Shown piece after piece: positions 1 through 6,517 of a DNA stretch of 11,274 bases (its first letter is position 1; the number at the start of each line of letters is the position of its first letter). The notes beneath the pieces are model-generated. The model had not been told where the DNA came from. It did no database searches and worked only from the letters and a program-made list of their open reading frames with translations. The translations under genes were made by a program, and so were the position numbers. The stretch comes from an uncultured Sphingopyxis sp. (GTDB lineage Bacteria; Pseudomonadota; Alphaproteobacteria; Sphingomonadales; Sphingomonadaceae). Location of the stretch: positions 1 to 11,274 of the forward strand of contig CALFXW010000100.1 of assembly GCA_937957805.1 (NCBI GenBank), in the 5' to 3' direction.

Positions 1-1112
1 GCCGCCGTCATGGCATCTGCATCCACCCGCGCGCTCGAAAAAAGCTGCCCGATGTGCGCGCGCTGCGTGTTGGTAAGGGTGATGGCGCGGGCTGTATCAA
101 ACTGCTGCATTTGCGCGGCCAGCGCCGCACCATCGCGTCCTGCCGCGTCGAACAGCAATCGTTCAAAATTGCTCGACACCTGAATATCCATGCTGGGGCT
201 GACTGTCGGCACCACCTGCCCCGCTGCATAATCGCCGCTGGCAATCGCACGGTGCAAAATATCATTGATGTTGGTGGCAACGATCAGCCGTTCGATGGGT
301 AGCCCCATTTGCGCGGCAACATAACCGGCAAACACATCGCCAAAATTGCCGGTCGGCACCGAAAAGGCAACGCGCCGAGCAGGCGCGCCCAGCCGCACGG
401 CAGCATAGAAATAATAGACAATTTGCGCCGCCAGCCGCGCCCAATTTATCGAATTAACCGCACCGATGCGGTGGCGCGCGGTCACCACATCATCGGCAAA
501 CAGCCTTTTCACCATCGCCTGTGCATCGTCAAAACTGCCGTCGATGGCGACGACATGGACATTGGGCGCATCAACGCTGGTCATCTGCCGCCGCTGCACT
601 TCGGACACCCGGCCATGGGGGTAGAGCATACAAATCTGCATATGCGCGCGGCCCGCCACCGCGCGGATTGCCGCCGACCCGGTATCGCCCGACGTCGCCC
701 CGACGATGGTGAGCGGCGCATCATCGCCGGTCAAAAACCGTTCAAAGAGGAGGCCGAGCAGCTGCAGCGCCACATCCTTGAACGCCAGCGTCGGCCCGTG
801 GAACAGTTCGAGCAGATAATGCCGTTCATCCAATTGCACCAGCGGGGTCACCGCACCATGGTCAAAACTGGCATAAGCGCCGCTGGTCAGCGCCTGCAAT
901 TCACCTTCATCGAGCACGCCCGCTGTAAAGGGCGCAAGGATGCGGGCCGCCGTTTGCGCATAAGAAAGCCCGGCGAGCGATGCGATATCGTCTGCAGAAA
1001 ATTGCGGCCAGTGCGACGGCACGAACAGTCCGCCATCCCCCGCCAGACCGGCGAGCGTCGCGCCACGAAAATCAAGGCGCTCAGCCGCGCCACGGGTGGA
1101 AATATAGTGCAT
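1..1112 (-). CDS. thrC: Threonine synthase (3' end beyond the window)
   Basis: PLP-dependent enzyme that converts O-phosphohomoserine to threonine and phosphate, the last step of threonine synthesis, in the cytosol. Reading leftward from ATG at 1112-1110 gives 370 open codons to the window edge; family members are usually about 465 residues, so roughly the last 95 are missing. The N-terminus MHYISTRG is typical. The PLP lysine is K112 in HGPTLAFKD (residues 105-113). The phosphate-binding loop GATSGDTGSAA lies at 138-148, and SVPTGNFGDV at 251-260 is the second cofactor-binding segment. The gene begins 8 bp after the SURF1 stop, so it probably ends the oxidase transcript or continues it. The ribosome-binding site is weak: AAGG about 12 nt upstream, inside the end of SURF1. 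The family is certain; the product has no functional link to respiration that I can see. Confidence 0.96.
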   Translation of the reverse strand, partial: MHYISTRGAAERLDFRGATLAGLAGDGGLFVPSHWPQFSADDIASLAGLSYAQTAARILAPFTAGVLDEGELQALTSGAYASFDHGAVTPLVQLDERHYLLELFHGPTLAFKDVALQLLGLLFERFLTGDDAPLTIVGATSGDTGSAAIRAVAGRAHMQICMLYPHGRVSEVQRRQMTSVDAPNVHVVAIDGSFDDAQAMVKRLFADDVVTARHRIGAVNSINWARLAAQIVYYFYAAVRLGAPARRVAFSVPTGNFGDVFAGYVAAQMGLPIERLIVATNINDILHRAIASGDYAAGQVVPTVSPSMDIQVSSNFERLLFDAAGRDGAALAAQMQQFDTARAITLTNTQRAHIGQLFSSARVDADAMTA

Positions 1113-1120
1113 GGGCGCGC

Positions 1121-1753
1121 TTAACCTTGGGGGGGCGGCACATCAAGGCCAACCGCACCAGCATCACGCCAGCGTCGGCGCAGCGCCAGTGCATAAATTA
1201 TCGCAGCAGCGCTCGCAAAGATGAACCATTGGATGGCGTAAAACAGATGGTTGTTGGGCGTATCATTGGGGTCGGGGACGGCGTTGCCGACCAGCCCCGC
1301 AACCGGACTTGCCGATACTATCCACGGCCCTTGGGGACCAGCGGGTGCGACGATGCCCGCTATCCGCCCGCCAGCCCAGATAGGGGTTGCAGGGTCGGCG
1401 GACCAACCGGCAACAACGCGCGCATGCGTCCCGTCGGCCAAGGTGCAGCGCGCGACATGGGCAAAGCCCGCATCATCCATCGCATTACGGCCAGCAATCG
1501 CCTGCCAGTCGCGCGGGTTGCGGCAATTAATGCTGGCATGGCGATAAAGCGGCACATTGCGCAGGCCTTGGCCGGGGTCGATCAACGGCGCAGGATTGCG
1601 TTCTGCCGCATGATATTGCGCAATCATCCCTTCTTTCCAATGCAGCCGCTCAATCTGCCAGACGCCGAGCGCCAGCATCACCGCCACCGCGGCGGCAACC
1701 AGCAGGCTGGGCAAAATGGGGATGGCGCGCGCGCCAGTCGTTTGAGCCGTCAT
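1121..1753 (-). CDS. SURF1 family cytochrome oxidase assembly protein
   Basis: Inner-membrane assembly factor (SURF1/Shy1 family) that helps place haem a into subunit I of aa3 oxidase. The protein has 210 residues, slightly short for the family (often 230-250). It has the expected architecture: an N-terminal membrane helix at about 12-34 followed directly by the LGVWQIERLHWK signature (29-40), a periplasmic domain, and a C-terminal helix starting with the conserved NNHLFYAIQWFIFA (167-180). The C-terminus is arginine-rich, then proline-rich. Two cysteines, C77 and C103, lie in the periplasmic part. The start codon overlaps the stop of the DUF983 gene by 4 bp (ATGA), which points to coupled translation. 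Position directly after ctaE and DUF983 fits an assembly role. The family call is firm; the haem-insertion role is taken from studied relatives. Confidence 0.93.
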   Translation of the reverse strand: MTAQTTGARAIPILPSLLVAAAVAVMLALGVWQIERLHWKEGMIAQYHAAERNPAPLIDPGQGLRNVPLYRHASINCRNPRDWQAIAGRNAMDDAGFAHVARCTLADGTHARVVAGWSADPATPIWAGGRIAGIVAPAGPQGPWIVSASPVAGLVGNAVPDPNDTPNNHLFYAIQWFIFASAAAIIYALALRRRWRDAGAVGLDVPPPQG

Positions 1754-2145
1754 TTGGGGCTTTCCCCATGCACCGCTTCGCCCGCATCATGGCGATATTC
1801 GGCGTGGAGCAGCATCGCCTTGGAGAGGCGCAGCGAGCCGATGGTCGCGGCAATGACCAGCGGGGTCCACAGCAATAAATGCACCCACCACGGCGGGCGA
1901 ACCGTCAGTTGGAGCGTGACGGCACCCGCCACCAGCAGCCCCCCGACGATGAGGATGAGCAGCGCGGCCGGCCCATCCCCCACATTCGCCCGATGAAAAT
2001 CATATCCGCACGCCCGGCATGCAGGCGCAAAGCTGATCGGCCCGTCAAACAGGCCGGGGCCGCCGCAACGCGGGCAGCGCGCGTAAAGGGCGGCAAGGAA
2101 TATATCCTGCCGCCCCTTGGTATGTTCTAAATTGTCGCGGGTCAT
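1750..2145 (-). CDS. DUF983 zinc-ribbon membrane protein of the oxidase operon
   Basis: A 131-residue protein with an N-terminal zinc-ribbon-like module, CPRCG at 24-28 and CRACG at 43-47 (cysteines 24, 27, 43 and 46), followed by two predicted membrane helices at about 60-80 and 86-106 separated by a short RPPWW turn. This matches the DUF983 family, which is often found in alphaproteobacterial cytochrome oxidase operons and has no established biochemical function. Its place between ctaE and SURF1, with a 26-bp gap before it and a 4-bp overlap after it, suggests a part in oxidase assembly or metal handling; that is inference. The ATG at 2145 is the only good start, as the next methionine lies deep in the protein at residue 111. 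I see no strong Shine-Dalgarno sequence before it. Confidence 0.88.
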   Translation of the reverse strand: MTRDNLEHTKGRQDIFLAALYARCPRCGGPGLFDGPISFAPACRACGYDFHRANVGDGPAALLILIVGGLLVAGAVTLQLTVRPPWWVHLLLWTPLVIAATIGSLRLSKAMLLHAEYRHDAGEAVHGESPK

Positions 2146-2171
2146 GCCCGATGACGTCCCCTATAAGCGGA

Positions 2172-3035
2172 TCAACCGTGAACCGGCGCGCCCCAGCCGC
2201 CCCAGACATAGACGACGATGAACAGGAACAGCCACACCACATCGACGAAATGCCAATACCAAGCAGCAGCTTCGAAACCGAAATGCTGCTGCGGGGTGAA
2301 ATGGCCCTTGTACGAACGGATGAGGCAGACAATCAGGAAAATCGTGCCGACGATGACGTGGAAACCGTGGAAACCGGTCGCCATGAAAAAGGCGGAGCTA
2401 TAATTCGACCCGCCAAAGGGAAATGGCGCGTGCATATATTCAAACAACTGGATCGACGAAAATAACAGACCGAGGAGAATCGTCAGCCACAGCCCGTTGA
2501 TCAGCCCCTTGCGGTCACCCTTGAGCAATGCATGATGCGCCCAGGTCACCGTCGTCCCCGAACAGAGCAGGATCAGCGTGTTGATCAGCGGCAGGTCAAA
2601 GGCGTCGATAACCTCCATCCCCTTGGGCGGCCATTGCATCAGCGCCGATGCGCCTTCCTGACCGATCATATTGGTCGTTGCGCCGTCAGCAAATTGCAGC
2701 GCAGTCGGGAACAACGAAAAATCGAACCATGCCCAGAACCAGCCGACAAAGAACATCACTTCGGACGCGATGAACAGCAACATGCCGTAACGCAGGTGAA
2801 GCTGCACCACCGGTGTATGGTCGCCCGCATGCGCTTCGCGCACCACATCGGCCCACCAGAAATAGAAGGTGGCTAGCACCAAGGGGATACCAAGGCCGAG
2901 CACCCACATGCCCGCTGGCACCGCGTGCATCGCCATCACCCCGCCGCCAAGCATGATGAAGGCAGCGAGCGAGCCAATCAGCGGCCAGATGCTCGGTTCT
3001 ACGAGGTGATAATCATGGTGCTTTTGCCCGGCCAT
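2172..3035 (-). CDS. ctaE: Cytochrome c oxidase subunit III (aa3 type)
   Basis: Core membrane subunit of aa3 cytochrome c oxidase; it carries no redox metal but stabilises subunit I and its proton uptake path. Its 287 residues show the family layout of about seven helices. Visible signatures are FYFWWADVVREAH (57-69), the conserved SEVMFFVGWFWAWF (91-104) with buried glutamate E92, and the C-terminal block that runs from HFTPQQHFGFEAAAWYWHFV (245-264) into the last helix. The N-terminus MAGQKHHDYHLVEPS is also typical of alphaproteobacterial CtaE. A strong Shine-Dalgarno sequence (GGGGAAAGG) lies just upstream of ATG 3035. The 72-bp gap to ctaG, with the ctaB leader one of the two largest inside the operon, contains a 10-bp palindrome (3078-3087) and no convincing terminator. 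coxC is a synonym. Confidence 0.98.
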   Translation of the reverse strand: MAGQKHHDYHLVEPSIWPLIGSLAAFIMLGGGVMAMHAVPAGMWVLGLGIPLVLATFYFWWADVVREAHAGDHTPVVQLHLRYGMLLFIASEVMFFVGWFWAWFDFSLFPTALQFADGATTNMIGQEGASALMQWPPKGMEVIDAFDLPLINTLILLCSGTTVTWAHHALLKGDRKGLINGLWLTILLGLLFSSIQLFEYMHAPFPFGGSNYSSAFFMATGFHGFHVIVGTIFLIVCLIRSYKGHFTPQQHFGFEAAAWYWHFVDVVWLFLFIVVYVWGGWGAPVHG

Positions 3036-3107
3036 GTGCGCCTTTCCCCTTCAATCTTTTGTCCTTGCAGTCACGCTTTGCGCGCAACCGTGCACAGATT
3101 CAGCCCC

Positions 3108-3671
3108 TTACCCGCCTGTCGCCGCTTCGTCCACCGGGAAGAAGGTATAAGATAGCGTAATTTCACGCACATCGCGCGCGTCGGGATCCTCCAAAATCTT
3201 CGGATCCACATAATAGACGACGGGCATGCGAATTTCCTCACCCGGTGCCAAAGTCTGCTCGGTAAAGCAGAAACATTGCACCTTGGCGAAATAGGGACCG
3301 GCTTGTGACGGGGTGACGTTGAAAGTCGCGGTCGCCGTCACCGTCCGGTCAGTGAGGTTTCTGGCGACAAAGATCATCATGTCGCGCTGACCGATGGACA
3401 GCGTATCGCGCGGCCGTTCAGGGCGGAATGTCCAGCCGAGGCCGGGCGCGGTGTTCGAATCAAAACGCACCGAAATCGTCTGATTGTCGATGACCGGCAC
3501 CGCCGATGCCGTTTCCTCACTCACCCGCATCGTGGTGCCAGCAAAGCCCGTCACCCGACAGAATAGCCGGTATAACGGCACCGCTGCAAAGCCGAGTGCG
3601 ACCATCCCCAACGCCAGCAATGCCGCGAGCATCGCGGTGCGGTTTTTCCCCCGGGCGATAAGCTGCATCAT
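3108..3671 (-). CDS. ctaG: Cox11/CtaG copper chaperone for the CuB site
   Basis: Membrane-anchored periplasmic copper-binding protein that delivers copper to the CuB centre of subunit I. The protein has 187 residues: a short cytosolic N-terminus, one helix at about 13-31, then the conserved VPLYRLFCRVTGFAGT (31-46) carrying C38. The copper motif CFCF at 133-136 (C133 and C135) lies in the conserved KVQCFCFTEQTLAPGE (130-145), followed by MPVVYYVDP (149-157). All three family cysteines are present, so it should be functional. The start is ATG ATG; the first ATG overlaps the stop of the small upstream ORF by 4 bp, and the second (3668) is equally possible. This is the Cox11-type CtaG, unrelated to the Bacillus protein of the same name. 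Confidence 0.97.
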   Translation of the reverse strand: MMQLIARGKNRTAMLAALLALGMVALGFAAVPLYRLFCRVTGFAGTTMRVSEETASAVPVIDNQTISVRFDSNTAPGLGWTFRPERPRDTLSIGQRDMMIFVARNLTDRTVTATATFNVTPSQAGPYFAKVQCFCFTEQTLAPGEEIRMPVVYYVDPKILEDPDARDVREITLSYTFFPVDEAATGG

Positions 3672-3835
3672 CTGCTCGCCAGCCCCATTTTGGCGATGGT
3701 GACCGCAAAAATCAGCAGGACGAACGCGACAAGCAATATCGCCATCACCCGTGCGCGCGCGCGCTGGCGGCGGCGATATTCGTCCATGTCGAAACCGGCG
3801 TCGTCGCCTGGAACCTTGTTGGTGTCTGTCATCAT
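3668..3835 (-). CDS. Small single-helix protein in the CoxF position
   Basis: A 55-residue ORF between ctaB and ctaG. Residues 1-18 are polar and acidic (MMTDTNKVPGDD...), then comes an arginine-rich stretch (YRRRQRARARV, 20-30), one hydrophobic helix (about 31-47) and a short tail ending in AKMGLASR. This layout, arginine cluster, single helix and a lysine-containing tail, resembles the small CoxF-like proteins in the same place in other alphaproteobacterial cox operons; I infer kinship from position and shape. The frame is open from ATG 3841, but AAGGA (3844-3848) is too close to that codon and sits 7 nt before ATG 3835, so I chose 3835; ATG 3832 is also possible. The stop overlaps the ctaG start by 4 bp. 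It probably aids oxidase assembly, but no function is shown by the sequence. Confidence 0.8.
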   Translation of the reverse strand: MMTDTNKVPGDDAGFDMDEYRRRQRARARVMAILLVAFVLLIFAVTIAKMGLASR

Positions 3836-3845
3836 CGCCATGTCC

Positions 3846-4766
3846 TTAATGCAGCAACGCCTCTGCCATCAGCGTCAGGAATAGCAGAAAAAGATAGAGG
3901 ATGGAGAAGTAAAACAGCCGCTTTTCGGGGCGCATGCTATCGCCCGCCACCTCCCGCCGGAAGCCGACCTGCGCGGCAAGGCCAAGGAAAATGACGCTCA
4001 TCGCTCCAGCGACCCATGCAAAGAGCGCGCCCGCCTGACCCAATGCGGGGATTGCCATGGCGCAGGCGACCATCGGCAGTGTGTAGAGGAATATGTGGCG
4101 GCGGGTTGACCGTTCCCCCGCCACCACCGGCAGCATGGGGATGTTTGCGGCGGCATAATCTGTCCGCACGAACAGCGACAGCGCCCAGAAATGGGGCGGC
4201 GTCCACAGGAAAATCAGCGCGAACAACATCCATGGCAGCGATGGGAGCGCCCCGTCCCACCCAATGGAACCGGTTGCCGCTGCCCAGCCAATCAGCGGGG
4301 GAAAGGCACCCGCAGCACCGCCGATGACGATATTCTGCGCGGTGCGCGGTTTCAGCCAGACGGTATAGATGAGGAGGTAGAACAGGATGGATATTGCTAG
4401 CACCGCAGCGGCCAGCCAATTGGTCGCAAAACCGAGCAATAGCACCGAAAAAACGCCAAGCCCGACGCCAAAGTGCAGCGCCGACACTTTTTCCATCCGC
4501 CCGCCGGGCAATGGGCGCGCGGCGGTCCGGCGCATCGCGGCATCGACATCTACCTCATACCATTGGTTGAGCGCGCCCGATGCCCCCGCCCCCAAGGCGA
4601 TGGCGACGATTGCCGCGACACCCAACGCCGGGGGAACGGCAACAGGGGCCGCCACCATACCGACAAGCGCGGTAAAAATGGCAAGGCTCATCACCCGTGG
4701 CTTGGTAAGTGCCCAAAAATCCTGCCATTCGGCGGGCATTGTCAGGTGTGGCTCAACTGCCGACAT
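3846..4766 (-). CDS. ctaB: Protohaem IX farnesyltransferase (haem o synthase)
   Basis: Polytopic membrane prenyltransferase (UbiA superfamily) that adds a farnesyl chain to haem b to make haem o, the precursor of haem a for the neighbouring oxidase. From ATG 4766 it has 306 residues, typical for the family. The first aspartate-rich substrate motif is NQWYEVDVDAAMRRTAARP (67-85); the second conserved loop contains YTVWLKPRT and NIVIGGAAGAFPPLIGW, followed by HFWALSLFVRTDY and IPMLPVVAGE. About eight to nine helices are visible. The frame is open to an ATG at 4820 (324 residues), but that codon has no ribosome-binding site, whereas GGAAG lies 5 nt before 4766 and the MSAVEPH start matches the usual length. 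cox10 and cyoE are homologues. Confidence 0.96.
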   Translation of the reverse strand: MSAVEPHLTMPAEWQDFWALTKPRVMSLAIFTALVGMVAAPVAVPPALGVAAIVAIALGAGASGALNQWYEVDVDAAMRRTAARPLPGGRMEKVSALHFGVGLGVFSVLLLGFATNWLAAAVLAISILFYLLIYTVWLKPRTAQNIVIGGAAGAFPPLIGWAAATGSIGWDGALPSLPWMLFALIFLWTPPHFWALSLFVRTDYAAANIPMLPVVAGERSTRRHIFLYTLPMVACAMAIPALGQAGALFAWVAGAMSVIFLGLAAQVGFRREVAGDSMRPEKRLFYFSILYLFLLFLTLMAEALLH

Positions 4767-4786
4767 GGAAGCTTCCAAATATTTGG
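4766..4786 (-). promoter_or_regulatory. ctaB ribosome-binding site inside two overlapping palindromes
   Basis: In the 72-bp gap between ctaD and the chosen ctaB start are two perfect 12-bp palindromes that overlap by three bases: TGGAAGCTTCCA (4766-4777) and CCAAATATTTGG (4775-4786). The first contains the ctaB Shine-Dalgarno sequence GGAAG and touches the start codon. The second could form a 4-bp hairpin with an AUAU loop in the mRNA. The palindromes are seen directly; any role in binding a regulator or controlling translation is a guess. Confidence 0.4.
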
Positions 4787-4838
4787 GGCGCGCCACGACC
4801 TTGCCGCAGCGCGCCCCCATTTGTTTAGCGCGCGTGCA

Positions 4839-6497
4839 TCAGGCGATGCGCGGCAACTCGTTAAACTGGTGATACGGCGGCGGGCTGGACAAAGTCCATT
4901 CGAGCGTCGTCGCCCCTTCGCCCCACGGGTTGGCCCCGACCTTTTTACCCGCGAACAGCGTGTAGAACACGTTGGCGAAGAAAAAGAGGAGGCCGACCAT
5001 CACCACCAGATAGCCCAGCGAGCTGATATGGTGCCAATATTCAAAGGCGTGCGCATAATCGGGGTAACGGCGCGGCATGCCCTGTTGCCCCAGGAAATGC
5101 TGCGGGAAGAAGACGATGTTGACGCCGATGAAGAAGGTCCAGAAATGCAGCTGGCCCATCCATTCGCTGTACATCCGCCCCGACATTTTGGGGATCCAGT
5201 AATAAAAACCGGCGAACAGCGCGAACACCGCACCCAGCGAGAGCACATAGTGGAAGTGCGCAACGACATAATAGGTGTCGTGCAGATTCTGGTCGACCCC
5301 GCCATTGGCCAGCACCACACCCGTCACACCACCAACGGTGAACATGAAGATGAAACCCAGCGCCCACAGCATTGGCGTTTTGAACGACAGCGACCCGCCC
5401 CACATGGTGGCCAGCCAGCTGAAGATTTTGATGCCGGTCGGCACCGCAATCACCATCGTCGCGGCGGTGAAATACATTTTGAGGTCAACGCGCATCCCCA
5501 CGGTGAACATGTGGTGCGCCCAGACGATGAAGCCGACAACGCCGATGGCAACCATGGCATAGGCCATGCCGAGGTAACCAAAGACCGGCTTTTTGGAGAA
5601 GGTCGAAACCACCTGGCTGACGATGCCAAACCCCGGCAGGATCATGATATAAACCTCGGGGTGGCCAAAGAACCAGAAAAGATGCTGGTACAGCACGGGG
5701 TCACCACCACCCGCTGCATCATAAAAAGCGGTGCCGAAATTACGGTCGGTGAGCAGCATGGTGATGGCGGCGGCCAACACCGGCAGCGACAAGAGCAGCA
5801 GGAACGCGGTCACCAGCACCGACCAGACGAACAGCGGCATTTTGTGGAGCGTCATCCCCGGTGCGCGCATGTTGAAAATGGTGGTGATGAAATTAATCGC
5901 CCCCAAGATGGATGCCGCACCAGCCATATGGAGCGAGAATATGACCATATCGACCGCTGGCCCCGTGGAACCGGATGTCGATAATGGCGCATAGACCGTC
6001 CAGCCCGTGCCCGCACCAAGGCCAGAACCGCCCGAAACGAACATCGAACCGAACAGCATGAAAAAGGCGACAAAGGTCAGCCAGAAACTGATGTTGTTCA
6101 TCCGCGGGAAGGCCATGTCGGGCGCACCAATCATGATCGGCACGAACCAATTGCCAAAACCGCCGATAATCGCGGGCATCACCATGAAAAACACCATGAT
6201 GAGGCCGTGAGCGGTAATCATCACATTCCAGAAATGCTTACCCGCCGTGTCGGTTTCTTCGCCGCCCAGCATCGCTGCCCAATGTGGCAGATACTGGATA
6301 CCCTCTTGCGCGAGTTCAAGGCGCATCAGCCCCGACAAAGCGCTGCCGATAATCCCCGCACAAATGGCGAAGATCAGATAAAGGGTGCCGATATCCTTGT
6401 GGTTGGTCGACATGAACCAACGAACGAAAAATCCCGGCTTGTGGTCGGCATGATCGTCATGATGGGCATGGTCGGCGTCGGCGGCGATAGTGGTCAT
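4839..6497 (-). CDS. ctaD: Cytochrome c oxidase subunit I (aa3 type)
   Basis: Catalytic subunit of aa3 oxidase: it reduces oxygen to water at the haem a3-CuB centre and pumps protons. The protein has 552 residues with about twelve helices. All key residues are visible: H97 (TAHG) and H416 as haem a ligands, H414 as haem a3 ligand, H279, H328 and H329 as CuB ligands, and Y283 four residues after H279 for the His-Tyr cross-link in GHPEVY. The D channel has D127 (GAPD), N134 and E281; the K channel has T354 and K357 (PTGIK). HDTYYVVAHFHYV at 406-418 completes the active site. E281 in HPEV marks it as a type A oxidase. The N-terminus (residues 7-19) is rich in His and Asp. A spaced AAGGA precedes ATG 6497, and only 20 bp separate it from ctaC. 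coxA is a synonym. Confidence 0.99.
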   Translation of the reverse strand: MTTIAADADHAHHDDHADHKPGFFVRWFMSTNHKDIGTLYLIFAICAGIIGSALSGLMRLELAQEGIQYLPHWAAMLGGEETDTAGKHFWNVMITAHGLIMVFFMVMPAIIGGFGNWFVPIMIGAPDMAFPRMNNISFWLTFVAFFMLFGSMFVSGGSGLGAGTGWTVYAPLSTSGSTGPAVDMVIFSLHMAGAASILGAINFITTIFNMRAPGMTLHKMPLFVWSVLVTAFLLLLSLPVLAAAITMLLTDRNFGTAFYDAAGGGDPVLYQHLFWFFGHPEVYIMILPGFGIVSQVVSTFSKKPVFGYLGMAYAMVAIGVVGFIVWAHHMFTVGMRVDLKMYFTAATMVIAVPTGIKIFSWLATMWGGSLSFKTPMLWALGFIFMFTVGGVTGVVLANGGVDQNLHDTYYVVAHFHYVLSLGAVFALFAGFYYWIPKMSGRMYSEWMGQLHFWTFFIGVNIVFFPQHFLGQQGMPRRYPDYAHAFEYWHHISSLGYLVVMVGLLFFFANVFYTLFAGKKVGANPWGEGATTLEWTLSSPPPYHQFNELPRIA

Positions 6498-6517
6498 GGT
6501 CGCTTATCCTTATGCAG

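Noticed and set aside
309..1996. 271- and 338-codon plus-strand frames opposite thrC, SURF1 and DUF983
   Set aside because: Their composition (Arg, His, Gly-rich) is that of shadow frames, and the minus strand encodes clear family members over the same bases.
3036..3107. Possible terminator or promoter in the ctaG-ctaE gap
   Set aside because: Only a 10-bp palindrome (TTGCGCGCAA, 3078-3087) is present, with no loop and no proper T-tract after a stem. No convincing promoter pair was found.
3750..3764. Alternating GCGCGC runs, here and near 8884-8898
   Set aside because: They could be called Z-DNA-prone, but they lie inside coding sequence as Arg/Ala codons and are common in GC-rich genomes.
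3846..4820. Upstream ATG at 4820 as the ctaB start
   Set aside because: It adds 18 residues of unlikely composition and has no Shine-Dalgarno sequence; ATG 4766 has GGAAG at 5 nt and gives the family length.
4473..5984. 503-codon open frame on the plus strand opposite ctaD and ctaB
   Set aside because: It is antisense to two highly conserved genes, its product is rich in His, Arg and Gln with no domain, and it has no ribosome-binding site. Long antisense frames are expected in GC-rich DNA.
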